In this document: one piece after another, positions 7,901 to 15,180 of the stretch | How the letters are laid out: every line of letters starts with the position of its first letter | How positions within the stretch are numbered: the stretch's first letter is position 1 | Assembly: GCA_016793115.1 (NCBI GenBank) | Contig: JAEUIN010000102.1 | Coordinates: forward strand, 1-64,000 | Reading direction: 5' to 3' | DNA length: 64,000 nucleotides | DNA from: Planctomycetaceae bacterium | Lineage (GTDB): Bacteria; Planctomycetota; Planctomycetia; Pirellulales; PNKZ01 | Position numbers and translations under genes: made by a program | Notes under the pieces: model-generated | What the model was told of the DNA's origin: nothing | Database searches by the model: none | What the model saw: only the letters and a program-made list of their open reading frames with translations

Positions 7901-8335
7901 CTACCGCGGCTTGCCGCCCGCGGCCGCCGTGCGACGACGCGGCCCCGTCGGCTCCGGCGGCGCGCTCTTCACCGCCGGTTCGGCCGCGGCGAGTCGGGGC
8001 AGTTCGAAGTCGTCGGCTTCGGCCACGGCCTGCAGAAGCGCACCGAGCGCCGCATCGCGCGACGGCGGCAACGCTTCCTCACCCGACATCCGCCGCCGCA
8101 ACCGGTCCAGCAGCGCCCCCTCGTGCAGCGTCAGCGTTACGACGATCGGGCGCTCGTGGCGAGGCCCGCCGTCGTCGGGCACGTCGAGCGCTTGCTGGTA
8201 GCGGCGGCGGACGTCGGCCTCGTTCGGCGCTTCCACCGTGAGGCGCACATAGTCGGGCCCGATCTCCGAAACGGTAACCGTGACCCCTTCGGCGATGACG
8301 AGCGACTGACCGACCTTGCGCGATAACACGAGCAT
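7901..8335 (-). CDS. csrA: CsrA-family RNA-binding regulator with long C-terminal tail
   Basis: Post-transcriptional regulator that binds GGA-containing hairpins in mRNA leaders. The start MLVLSRKVGQSLVI and the strands VTVTVSEIGPDYVRLTVEAP match the CsrA core (residues 1-50). The start is ATG 8335, preceded by AGGAG with 8-base spacing; an upstream ATG in frame would add 12 residues and is less likely. CsrA is normally 60-75 residues, but this one has 144: after the core come about 90 residues, first helical (ADVRRRYQQALD), then a segment with VVTLTLHEGALLDRLRRR and a Pro/Ala-rich, basic end. The usual LxRxE region is replaced by VRRRYQQAL. No flagellar genes or fliW are next to it. Confidence 0.85.
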   Translation of the reverse strand: MLVLSRKVGQSLVIAEGVTVTVSEIGPDYVRLTVEAPNEADVRRRYQQALDVPDDGGPRHERPIVVTLTLHEGALLDRLRRRMSGEEALPPSRDAALGALLQAVAEADDFELPRLAAAEPAVKSAPPEPTGPRRRTAAAGGKPR

Positions 8336-8647
8336 GTGCCAAGCTCCTCGCAGCATACCGAAACCCCTCACGCCGCCTGCGCATGAACGCGGTCAAGTAT
8401 ACCGGTCGCTGCGCGCGTGTCACACATTTTGGAAACGCGGCGAAAGTTCGGGAGGCGTGGAAACGCTCTAAGTCGCGTCTCGTGATCGACGACCTAGCGG
8501 CAACCGCAGACGCGCCCCACCAGGGCAAGAAATCGTAGGAAACGCCGGTGGATGAGCCGCCCGTGAAGATATAGGAAGCCGGGGCTCCCGGCGGGATACA
8601 TTTCGGGGTGTTCAACGTCCCGAGTATCCCGGCGCAGGAACCCCGAC
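8336..8647. other. csrA promoter region, then left end of the IS110-family element
   Basis: The first part, next to csrA, should hold its leftward promoter. From about 8570 the sequence belongs to the insertion element (left subterminal repeat TATAGGAAGC at 8570-8579). A hairpin at 8592-8631 (CGGGATAC with GTATCCCG, plus an inner TCGGG/CCCGA stem) lies 16 bases before the transposase start and may limit transcription or translation entering from outside. Confidence 0.5.
8592..8631 (+). promoter_or_regulatory. Hairpin just upstream of the transposase start
   Basis: CGGGATAC (8592-8599) pairs with GTATCCCG (8624-8631), and TCGGG (8603-8607) pairs with CCCGA (8619-8623) inside it. It may sequester the transposase ribosome-binding region in transcripts entering from outside, or serve as an end structure for the recombinase. 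Function is inferred. Confidence 0.4.
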
Positions 8648-9718
8648 ATGAGCGTTCATTTTATCGCGTTCGACGTGCATTGCGAGTTTTGTGAGATGGC
8701 GGCTTTGTCCGCGACCGGCCGCGTCGTGAAGCGCGTTCGCTGCGACACGAACGTGCCCGCCTTGGTCGCCGCGTTGGAGAGCGTGTCGGGGCCGCGAACG
8801 TTGACGTTCGAGGAAGGGCCGTTGGCCGATTGGTTGGCGCGCAGCCTGCGGCCGCACGTCGAACGCTTGATCGTCTGCGAGCCGCGGCGCAACGCTTACA
8901 TCGCCAAGGACGGCGACAAGGACGATCCGCTCGACGCCGAGCGACTCGCGCAGCTCTTGCGCGGCGGCTACTTGAAAGAAGTCCACCAGACCGGTTCGCT
9001 CGACCGGGCCGTGCTCAAGCAGCACGTCGGGTTCTATCACGATCGGGTTCGCGAGCGGGTGCGGCAAGGCCATCAACTCACGGCCTTGCTGCGCCGTCAC
9101 GGCGTCTTCGTTTCCATCGACGACGTGCGCGAGGCGCCCGAGTGGACGCGAATCCTCAAGGCGTTACCGGCGCGGAAGACGCTCCGCGACGACTTGGAGG
9201 CGGTTCGCGAAGTCTACGAACTCTTGCGGACGCAAGAAGAGCGGCTGCGGGCGGAACTCGTGCGGTTGGCGCGGCGCGAAGAGCCGGTCCGTCGCTTCGA
9301 GCAGTTGCCCGGCTTCGGCTGGGTTCGCTCGCTGACGTTTTACGTCTACGTCGACACGCCGCAACGGTTCCCGAGCAAGTCGGCGCTGTGGCGCTACTGC
9401 GGTCTCGGTCTGGAGCGGCGCCATAGCGGCGGCGGACCGACGAAGGTTCGGCTCACGCACCGCGGCAACCGCCGCTTGAAGGATCTGTTGATCGGCGCGG
9501 CGAAGTCGGCCGTCGCCCAAGCCTCGAGCCCTTTCGCCGACAAGTACCGTTATTGGACCCGGGAGGAAGGACTGCATCCGTCGGCCGCGCGGCGCAACGT
9601 GGCCCGCTGCCTGGCGACGACGTTATGGAGTTTATGGAAGACCGGCGAACGCTACGATCCCGCGCGGGTGCGCGGCGTCGGACGGCCGTCGGCGTCGAAC
9701 GAAGTCGAACTCGCATGA
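8648..9718 (+). CDS. IS110-family transposase (DEDD recombinase)
   Basis: A 356-residue recombinase with the two domains of the family. The N-terminal RuvC-like domain begins MSVHFIAFDVH (first acidic residue Asp9), continues with TFEEGPLADWLARSL and the KDDPLDAERLAQLL helix that supplies the remaining acidic residues. The C-terminal Tnp_20-type domain contains FEQLPGFGWVRSLTFYVYVD, ALWRYCGLGLERRHSGGG, where the Ser after RRH fits the conserved catalytic serine, and the HRGNRRLKDLLIGAAKSA helix. Members move by recombination guided by a structured RNA from the element's noncoding end. Length and motifs are complete, so it should be active in principle. Confidence 0.92.
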   Translation: MSVHFIAFDVHCEFCEMAALSATGRVVKRVRCDTNVPALVAALESVSGPRTLTFEEGPLADWLARSLRPHVERLIVCEPRRNAYIAKDGDKDDPLDAERLAQLLRGGYLKEVHQTGSLDRAVLKQHVGFYHDRVRERVRQGHQLTALLRRHGVFVSIDDVREAPEWTRILKALPARKTLRDDLEAVREVYELLRTQEERLRAELVRLARREEPVRRFEQLPGFGWVRSLTFYVYVDTPQRFPSKSALWRYCGLGLERRHSGGGPTKVRLTHRGNRRLKDLLIGAAKSAVAQASSPFADKYRYWTREEGLHPSAARRNVARCLATTLWSLWKTGERYDPARVRGVGRPSASNEVELA

Positions 9719-10049
9719 GCTTATGCGGCGGAGTTCCTCGGGTGGCCCTGAGCCGCGCACGCTTCGTGTGCGAGTTCCGGTCCGTGACTGAACCCGCCGC
9801 CTTACGAACGCACGCTCCGATCTCCGCATGGACCGCGCGCAAGCGACGAGTCCCCGATAGGTGCCTGGGCGACGTCTTTGACGATCTTCCCGACGTTCCC
9901 GCGGAACGCACGCGAAAACACGACTTCCCATCGACGCGACCGAACCGGAACTCCGCGCGAAGTTGCCGAACCGAAACGAATCAAAAGGCCCCTCTCCCGA
10001 CAAAGAGAGAAAAATCCGGGCCTCCGCCCGAAGTGCATCTTGACCGGGA
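9719..10049 (+). ncRNA. Candidate bridge RNA region of the IS110-family element
   Basis: This noncoding stretch between the transposase stop and the right subterminal repeat has the place and size expected for the guide RNA of IS1111-type elements. It contains a stem-loop at 9755-9771 and the decamer ATAGGTGCCT at 9857-9866, which recurs exactly at 10057-10066 across the right element end. A guide loop that copies the element end or its flank would give such a match. The RNA boundaries cannot be set by eye. Confidence 0.4.
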
Positions 10050-10168
10050 GCTTCCTATAGGTGCCTCCCGGGAAGCCTTGATATCGGCGGCCGTGTCCGT
10101 CGGACGCAGACGGCGGGGGTCAACTCCGCCGCTCGCCCGGCCGATTCAAGGCTGAACATCGTCGCCGC

Positions 10169-11446
10169 TTATCCTTCGCTCGTGAAACGCCCGCGGAAGT
10201 AGCCGCTGTCGGCCGGGGCGCGGTAGCTAATATCGAGCAGTTCGCTTTGCTGGGGCGCGCCGCCGGCTTTGAGCGAGTGCATCGCGAAATCGAGTACGGT
10301 GCTCGTGAGCAACGTCCGCTCGACCGGATACGGCGGCCGGCCGGCGCGGAGGAACCGTTCGATGTTCCAAGTGAGCGCGTCGAAAAACTTGGCCGCCGGC
10401 GGTTGCGGCAGCACGAACCAGGTCGAGATCGAATCGTCGCGCTCTGCGACGCGGCCGGCGAACGAGAACTCGGAAACTTGTTCGACGAGATTCAGCGCGA
10501 CGCCGCGCGTGCCGTCGGCGTAGTCGACGAGGATCGCCTGCGGCTTCGTCACGTTGTCGCGCACGTCGCCGACGTTGTTCGTCGGGTTGCGCCGCAAGGC
10601 CGTCGCGAGCAGGTCCCACGACCAGAGCCCTTCGTCGGCCGCTTTCCAAACGGCCGGCCCCTCGAGCATGCGCACGCGCTTCACGCCCGTCTCGCCGCCG
10701 CTGCGCCGCTCCATGAGGCATTGCAGCGTTTCCAGGGCGTGGAAGAAGTAGACCTCGGACGTCATCCGATCGTAGCCGAACGCGACGAGCCCTTCCTTCA
10801 AGGGCGTGTCGAGCGGCGGCTCCAACTCGGGCCGACGCCAGGTGACCGGCAACGACGAGCCGGCCATGAGCCCGAACTTGAGCCGGCGCGAAGCGTCGAA
10901 CATCGCGCGGGCCTTGGTCGCGTCGTACGACAGATGCTTATCGACGAAGACCGGCACGGCGCGGCCGACCGACTCGAACACTTTGACGATCTCTTGGAAC
11001 AGCTCGTAGCGTGGATAGAGAATCTGATCGAACTCGTTCGTCCGGTAGTCGCCGTGTTCGACGACGAGGAGCACGGCGTCGACGTCGAGCTTGCCGGCCG
11101 GCCCGAGCGCCGCGGCCGGCGTGTCGACGACTTCGTAGCCGAGCCGCTTGCTTTCGGCCCGCGAGAGGTCGTCGGCCGGGTACTGATGGTTGTACATCCG
11201 CACGAGCTCGACGTTGGGCTGATGATGAAAGCCTTCGATGTCGTAGCCGTGCAGGAGCCGGCCGCCGATATGGTAGGCGTGCGAGCGAAAGCGGTAGATC
11301 GAGTTGATCATCGCGACGCGCAGCCGGCGGCGAGTCGACTTGGCCGGCTCGGCGGCAAGCGAGGCCGCACCGCAAATGGCCGGCCCAGCGACCGCGGCGG
11401 CGGCGAGAAACGAACGGCGATCGTAGCGGGGGAAATCGTTTCGCAT
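10169..11446 (-). CDS. Tat-secreted protein of unknown function
   Basis: A 425-residue protein with a twin-arginine signal (YDRRSFLAAAAVAG, residues 8-21) and a probable cleavage after about residue 32. The mature part begins RRLRVAMINSIYRFRSHAYH and contains NVELVRMYNHQYPADDLSR, DAVLLVVEHGDY, and FVDKHLSYDATKARAMFDASR. The layout, with a nucleotide-binding-like first half and a CNVVFVDKHL-like turn, recalls Gfo/Idh/MocA-related planctomycete proteins, but I do not see a clear Rossmann glycine motif and leave the function open. It lies 87 bases after the GH88/105-like gene on the same strand, and the two are probably co-expressed for use of plant or algal polysaccharide. Confidence 0.7.
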   Translation of the reverse strand: MRNDFPRYDRRSFLAAAAVAGPAICGAASLAAEPAKSTRRRLRVAMINSIYRFRSHAYHIGGRLLHGYDIEGFHHQPNVELVRMYNHQYPADDLSRAESKRLGYEVVDTPAAALGPAGKLDVDAVLLVVEHGDYRTNEFDQILYPRYELFQEIVKVFESVGRAVPVFVDKHLSYDATKARAMFDASRRLKFGLMAGSSLPVTWRRPELEPPLDTPLKEGLVAFGYDRMTSEVYFFHALETLQCLMERRSGGETGVKRVRMLEGPAVWKAADEGLWSWDLLATALRRNPTNNVGDVRDNVTKPQAILVDYADGTRGVALNLVEQVSEFSFAGRVAERDDSISTWFVLPQPPAAKFFDALTWNIERFLRAGRPPYPVERTLLTSTVLDFAMHSLKAGGAPQQSELLDISYRAPADSGYFRGRFTSEG

Positions 11447-11457
11447 GACCAGAGACC

Positions 11458-11492
11458 TGAATGCTGAATGCTGAATGCTGAGTGCCGAATGT
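11458..11492. repeat. Heptamer tandem repeat (TGAATGC)
   Basis: Three perfect TGAATGC units, then TGAGTGC and CGAATGT, five heptamers in all. The array lies in the 87-base gap between two leftward genes and ends 12 bases before the ATG of the downstream one, so its length could affect expression. Similar heptamer arrays recur in intergenic DNA of some bacteria. Confidence 0.8.
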
Positions 11493-11533
11493 CTCTTCCT
11501 GGTGCCTGGCGGCCGGCGCCTGACTACTGACGA

Positions 11534-13210
11534 CTATTTCCGTTCCGCTTCGTGCAGCATCATTTCCGTCGCCAGCATCAGCGCCATCGCGCCGCCCCGA
11601 TCGTCGCGGCCGAGAATGGCGGGCCGGTCGTAGTAGTCGCGAAGGCTCTGTTGTTTGCCGGTGCCGGTGCAAACGTCGACGAGCGTGCCGTCGTCGGCGA
11701 TGCGGCGGCGGACGGCGTCCCAACCGCGGCGGATCGCGTCGGCGTATTTCGCTTCGTCGAGCCGGCCGAGGCGCACCCCGCGGGCCATCGCATAGGTGAT
11801 CATCGCCGTGCAGGTGAACTCGGCGTAGCTCTCCGGCTTGTCGATCACCTGATGCCACGAGCCTTGATAGTCTTGATGCGGGAGCAGAGCGGCGAGGTGC
11901 CGCTCGAGCGCGGCGGCGACTTCGGCGCGGCCGGCGAACGACTCGGGCAAGTAGTCGAGCGACCAGGTGAGGCCAAGCGCGGGGAAGCCGTTGCCGCGCC
12001 CCCAAGCGGCTTCGTCGAGCGGCGAGTGGCGATAGAGGCCGTCGTCGCGGAGGCAGAGCTTTTGAACAAAGCGAATGTTGCGGAGGCAGGCGTCGTCATA
12101 CTTGGCGTCGCCCGTGAGCTTGCCGGCCGCGGCGAGGATCGGTGAGCCCATGAAGGCGGCGTCGCTCATTTCGTTGTGGGCGGGCATCGCTTCGCGGGGC
12201 GAGCCGTCGGGGTGGAAGGCGCGATCGGCCGCGGCTTTGACGAGCGCAACGTACTTGGCGTCGCCGGTCCGGTCGGCGAGTTCGGCGAAGATCAAATGGC
12301 CGGAGAAGGTGGAACCATTGGCCTTGGCATCGAGGGCGGGCTTCGAACCGGTGAGGTACGGCTCTGTGATTTTGAGGATAATAGGTGGAATGGGCGATTT
12401 GCCGCGGGCTGCGGCATAGTTGCTCGCTCGGAGTCGGCCTACGAGCGAAAGGGCGGGGATGTATTGCACCTGCGGGAGCTCTCGACCGTAGGTTTCCAGC
12501 AGTTTTTGGGCAATTTCGGAGGGGGTCCGGTTCGATCGGAGTCGCAGCGTCGTTTTTGCCGTAGAGTCTCCGATCGAAAAATCGCCGAGGGATTTGCCGA
12601 GCGTGGCGAGGTAATCGTCGGAGTTGGCGGCGACCCGCACGGCCGGGATCGAGCCGACGCCGCAGGGCGCGTTGGTGGAGAGTTGCGAGATCAGGGAGTC
12701 GGCGTCGTTCTCCGCCTGAACGCTGGGCAGCGACTTGGCGAGAGCCGTTAAGAGGGGCGACTCGGCGGCCGGCACAAACCAGGACTGCTGCTCACCAGGG
12801 ACGACTTCGACGACCAAGTCCGGTGCATGCATGCCGATCCAACGCCACAGATAACGGGATTCAGGGTCGGCTGGGTCGTCGTAGTAGCCGCCTGCGGGCG
12901 GAAACGAGGTTGCCGACGGCGGCCCGGCCCAAACAATGGACGTCGAGAAACGCTCATAGACCGGGCAGGGGAGCGGCGCGCCGTCTGGGGCGCGACGACG
13001 ATCGACGATCAGGACGCGCGGCGTTGCGGAGTCGTAGCCGGCCGCGAGGTCGATCGCCGCGGCGATGGGAGTACCGTCGCGACGCACGCCGATCGAAGTC
13101 GCATGCCACTTAGCGGTTTTCGTCTTGGTCGCCGTCAGATCGACCGCTTCGGCGCACAGGGCGCCGGAGAAGACCGCCGGCAGGAGCAGCAACAAAGCTC
13201 GCATACGCAT
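11534..13210 (-). CDS. Secreted glycoside hydrolase, GH88/GH105-like
   Basis: A 558-residue protein with a signal peptide (MRMRALLLLLPAVFSGALCA). The C-terminal half, about residues 270-550, forms an alpha/alpha barrel of the unsaturated-glucuronyl/rhamnogalacturonyl hydrolase type: MPAHNEMSDAAFMGSPILAAA, LRDDGLYRHSPLDEAAWGRGNGF, and the closing TSLADVCTGTG-like segment DDGTLVDVCTGTGKQQS. The acidic residue in MSDAAFM and the WGRGNGF loop are family hallmarks. Such enzymes remove the 4,5-unsaturated uronic acid from oligosaccharides made by lyases, here in the periplasm. The first 250 residues are a separate region without recognised motifs. The substrate is not determinable. The downstream Tat-secreted gene may belong to the same unit. 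Confidence 0.8.
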   Translation of the reverse strand: MRMRALLLLLPAVFSGALCAEAVDLTATKTKTAKWHATSIGVRRDGTPIAAAIDLAAGYDSATPRVLIVDRRRAPDGAPLPCPVYERFSTSIVWAGPPSATSFPPAGGYYDDPADPESRYLWRWIGMHAPDLVVEVVPGEQQSWFVPAAESPLLTALAKSLPSVQAENDADSLISQLSTNAPCGVGSIPAVRVAANSDDYLATLGKSLGDFSIGDSTAKTTLRLRSNRTPSEIAQKLLETYGRELPQVQYIPALSLVGRLRASNYAAARGKSPIPPIILKITEPYLTGSKPALDAKANGSTFSGHLIFAELADRTGDAKYVALVKAAADRAFHPDGSPREAMPAHNEMSDAAFMGSPILAAAGKLTGDAKYDDACLRNIRFVQKLCLRDDGLYRHSPLDEAAWGRGNGFPALGLTWSLDYLPESFAGRAEVAAALERHLAALLPHQDYQGSWHQVIDKPESYAEFTCTAMITYAMARGVRLGRLDEAKYADAIRRGWDAVRRRIADDGTLVDVCTGTGKQQSLRDYYDRPAILGRDDRGGAMALMLATEMMLHEAERK

Positions 13211-13498
13211 GAACCAAACCTCGCAAGCTGGGAAAACTTTGACGCCGTCGCGGCGATTATAGTCGCCGTTCGAGCGGTGAGCATCGCCCGCGGGGCGTCA
13301 AAATGCAGGGGAAAGTCGCTGCGACACGAAGCTGTCGACGATGCCGATTTTCTGAATTGGCGCTGTTGTGCGGTCCGATAAGCCAATAGAGGGCGACGCG
13401 ATTCCCGCAGATCGCAAAGCCGCCGCGCGGCATCGTCGCCCGTTGCGAAACAAAATCGTGTCCGGCCCCTCCGGACTCAATCACAGGGAAGGCCCAGC

Positions 13499-13813
13499 AT
13501 GAAACGAATTCTCTTGGCCCTATGCACGCTGGCGTTGGTGGCCGGCGAGGCCGTTACGGCGCAAGCCGATTGCAACAATCCCAATTGCCGGGCCTGTGTC
13601 GCACGTCGCCACACGGCGGCGGCCGCTTGCCCGCCGAATCGTGGAATCTGCGGCGGCCTCTTCGGAAGCGGCGGCCTGTTCGGCAACGGGGCGGGCAACG
13701 GCGCAGGATACGGTATGATGCCGCCGCCGTCGCCGACGGTCGTCTACCCCTACTACACAACCCGCGCTCCGCGGGACTTTCTCTCGGCCAACCCTCGCGG
13801 GATCGGCCCGTAA
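13499..13813 (+). CDS. Small secreted Cys/Gly-rich protein
   Basis: A 104-residue protein with a signal peptide (residues 1-23, ending VTAQA). The mature part has five cysteines in the first 30 residues (CNNPNCRACVARR and ACPPNRGICGG), a glycine-rich linker with GLFGSGGLFGNGAGNG, and the end VYPYYTTRAPRDFLSANP. A YYTTRxPRDFL ending of this sort recurs, from memory, in small secreted planctomycete proteins of unknown role. No enzyme motif is seen. The gene stands alone between the GH-like gene and a convergent redoxin gene. The 290 bases before it carry no other gene. Confidence 0.7.
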   Translation: MKRILLALCTLALVAGEAVTAQADCNNPNCRACVARRHTAAAACPPNRGICGGLFGSGGLFGNGAGNGAGYGMMPPPSPTVVYPYYTTRAPRDFLSANPRGIGP

Positions 13814-13842
13814 GCCGATCGATGGCAAGCTAAGCTGAACCC

Positions 13843-13875
13843 GGCCCGCCGCGAGCACAAAGGCTATGGCGGGCC
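13843..13875. terminator. Hairpin between convergent genes, possible bidirectional terminator
   Basis: An 8-bp perfect stem (GGCCCGCC 13843-13850, GGCGGGCC 13868-13875) sits between the stop of the small secreted protein and the stop of the redoxin gene. Neither side has a good T run, so termination efficiency is doubtful. Confidence 0.45.
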
Positions 13876-13879
13876 GTCG

Positions 13880-14491
13880 TTATTTGGTCGCAGCGGGCTT
13901 GTAGGAGAGCGGGCAACCGAAGACCGGCGTTTCTGCGTTGGGCGGCGTTTTTCCTGCCACGATCGCCTCCACAGCGTCAATGAGATCCTGCGTACGCGGA
14001 ACGTCGCGGCGGCGGCCGTCCGGCGACCAGCGGTCGTCGATGCGCCCGCGATAGAGGATCGCTCCGGAGGGGGCGACGACGACGAACGTCGGTACGCGCT
14101 TAACTCCCGCTTGGGCGGCGAGTTGCTGATTGGTGTCGAGGAGCCGCGGGAACTTCAACCCATACTCGTCGCCGTGCTTGGCGGCGGCGTCGCGAGTCGC
14201 GCCGCGCTCGCTGTAAACGCCGACCCAAGCGACATCCTGCTGAACGAAACGATCGGCCAGCCGCTGCATCTGCGGCGCGTAAGCGTTTGCGACGGGGCAT
14301 TCGAGCCCGAGAAACGCAAAGACCACGGCCTTTCGCGACCTGAATTGCGACGTCGTTACCTTGTTTCCGGCGACGTCAAGCAATTCCACCTCGGGAATCG
14401 TACCAAGCGGTTCCGCGGCCTGTACGCTTCCCGACGCCGAATTGCCGACTAGTGCCAAGAGGACGACGACGTATCCAAATCGATTCCGCAT
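13880..14491 (-). CDS. Secreted redoxin, thioredoxin-fold (AhpC/TSA-like)
   Basis: A 203-residue protein with a signal peptide (cleavage near AAEP, residue 25) and a thioredoxin-fold domain: VELLDVAGNKVTTSQF, then AVVFAFLGLECPVANAY, then KRVPTFVVVAPSGAILYRGRIDD. The active-site motif is Cys65-Pro-Val-Ala, so the second Cys of CxxC is missing and only one cysteine remains there; a further Cys (193) occurs near the C-terminus in FGCPLSY. The pattern suggests a peroxiredoxin-like or thiol-reductase-like role using the distant cysteine as resolving partner. It would act in the periplasm. Such redoxins are frequent in Planctomycetes beside c-type cytochrome genes, which are not adjacent here. Confidence 0.8.
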   Translation of the reverse strand: MRNRFGYVVVLLALVGNSASGSVQAAEPLGTIPEVELLDVAGNKVTTSQFRSRKAVVFAFLGLECPVANAYAPQMQRLADRFVQQDVAWVGVYSERGATRDAAAKHGDEYGLKFPRLLDTNQQLAAQAGVKRVPTFVVVAPSGAILYRGRIDDRWSPDGRRRDVPRTQDLIDAVEAIVAGKTPPNAETPVFGCPLSYKPAATK

Positions 14492-14656
14492 GTTGACCTG
14501 CCTTCCGCTCGGTGCGACGTGCGATTTGCAGCGCGGCTAGCCGGTTCCGCCGCGAGTGAACCGGCCCAGCTTAAGCATAGCCAAACCACCGGTGGTCTTG
14601 TACACTACGAAACCCATCCCATCCGCGGCGTCTTCAGTCCGCCAAGCGTTCGTCGC

Positions 14657-14730
14657 GCACCCGTAGCTCAATTGGATAGAGTGTCGGCCTCCGAAGCCGA
14701 AGGTTACTGGTTCGAGCCCAGTCGGGTGTA
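14657..14730 (+). tRNA. tRNA-Arg (anticodon CCG)
   Basis: A full cloverleaf can be folded: acceptor stem GCACCCG with CGGGTGT (G-U closing pair), D arm GCTC-GAGT, anticodon stem TCGGC/GCCGA around loop CTCCGAA with anticodon CCG, and T arm ACTGG-TTCGAGC-CCAGT. Discriminator A at 14730; CCA is not encoded. It reads CGG arginine codons. Confidence 0.95.
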
Positions 14731-15180
14731 CTATTCCATTGCGTCCGCAATCGCAGTGGTATCTTGGTCGGGGCTCGGCTTCGCTTCGTCGAATTCGCTG
14801 TATTTGCCTTTATTCGCCGGTGGACCGCTCAGGTCGGCGGAACCGGATGCGGCGTCAAAGCGCCCGCTGGTTAGGCCTGCCGGCGGCCTCGCAATCAACG
14901 CGCCGAACCGGCAGGAGGCGATTGTTTCGCCGTCGCGGCGAGGGTTTGGACACAATGAGGTGCGGCTTGTAACGATTGAACCGGCTGTGCGAGCGCGACA
15001 CATTCGCCATGATCGCTCCCTTCCTCATGACCGATGGTTACCGCAGAGCCGGGAATGCCGCTCAGTGCGGCGCAGCGAATCGTTCCGGCCGCTAACGCTC
15101 ACCCACGGCCGCCGGGACATGAAGTCCTGCCAAGCCCCAGGAACGCGACCAACGTCACGTCGATTTGGGAGCAGGAGTGC
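14731..15180. other. Gene-free stretch before the TonB-dependent receptor
   Basis: About 450 bases between the tRNA and the receptor start. Frames here translate to Arg/Ser-rich sequence without family resemblance. It holds a small inverted repeat (14738-14751) and a hairpin GCCGC-TCAGT-GCGGC (15057-15071). I looked for a Fur box and a cobalamin-type leader and found neither convincingly. The receptor promoter should be in this region. Confidence 0.5.

Larger units (their letters stand above)
8570..10059 (+). mobile_element. IS110-family insertion sequence, IS1111-like layout
   Basis: The element is defined by a perfect 10-bp inverted repeat: TATAGGAAGC at 8570-8579 and GCTTCCTATA at 10050-10059, enclosing the transposase gene and about 330 noncoding bases after it. 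Subterminal short inverted repeats and a long 3' noncoding part are traits of the IS1111 subgroup, whereas the IS110 subgroup keeps its noncoding part at the 5' end and lacks inverted repeats. The true ends probably lie a few bases outside the repeats. No target-site duplication is expected for this family. The element appears intact. Confidence 0.75.

Noticed and set aside
9553-10155. Gene of 200 codons overlapping the transposase end
   Set aside because: It starts within the transposase in another frame and runs through the noncoding end of the element; translation is Arg/Thr-rich and not protein-like.
10247-11467. Long rightward frame (406 codons)
   Set aside because: It is the complement of the Tat-secreted protein gene; its translation is Arg/Glu/Val-rich without signal peptide or known motifs.
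14731-15180. Cobalamin or other riboswitch before the TonB-dependent receptor
   Set aside because: Such leaders are common before receptors and local hairpins exist, but the conserved B12-box sequences are not found.
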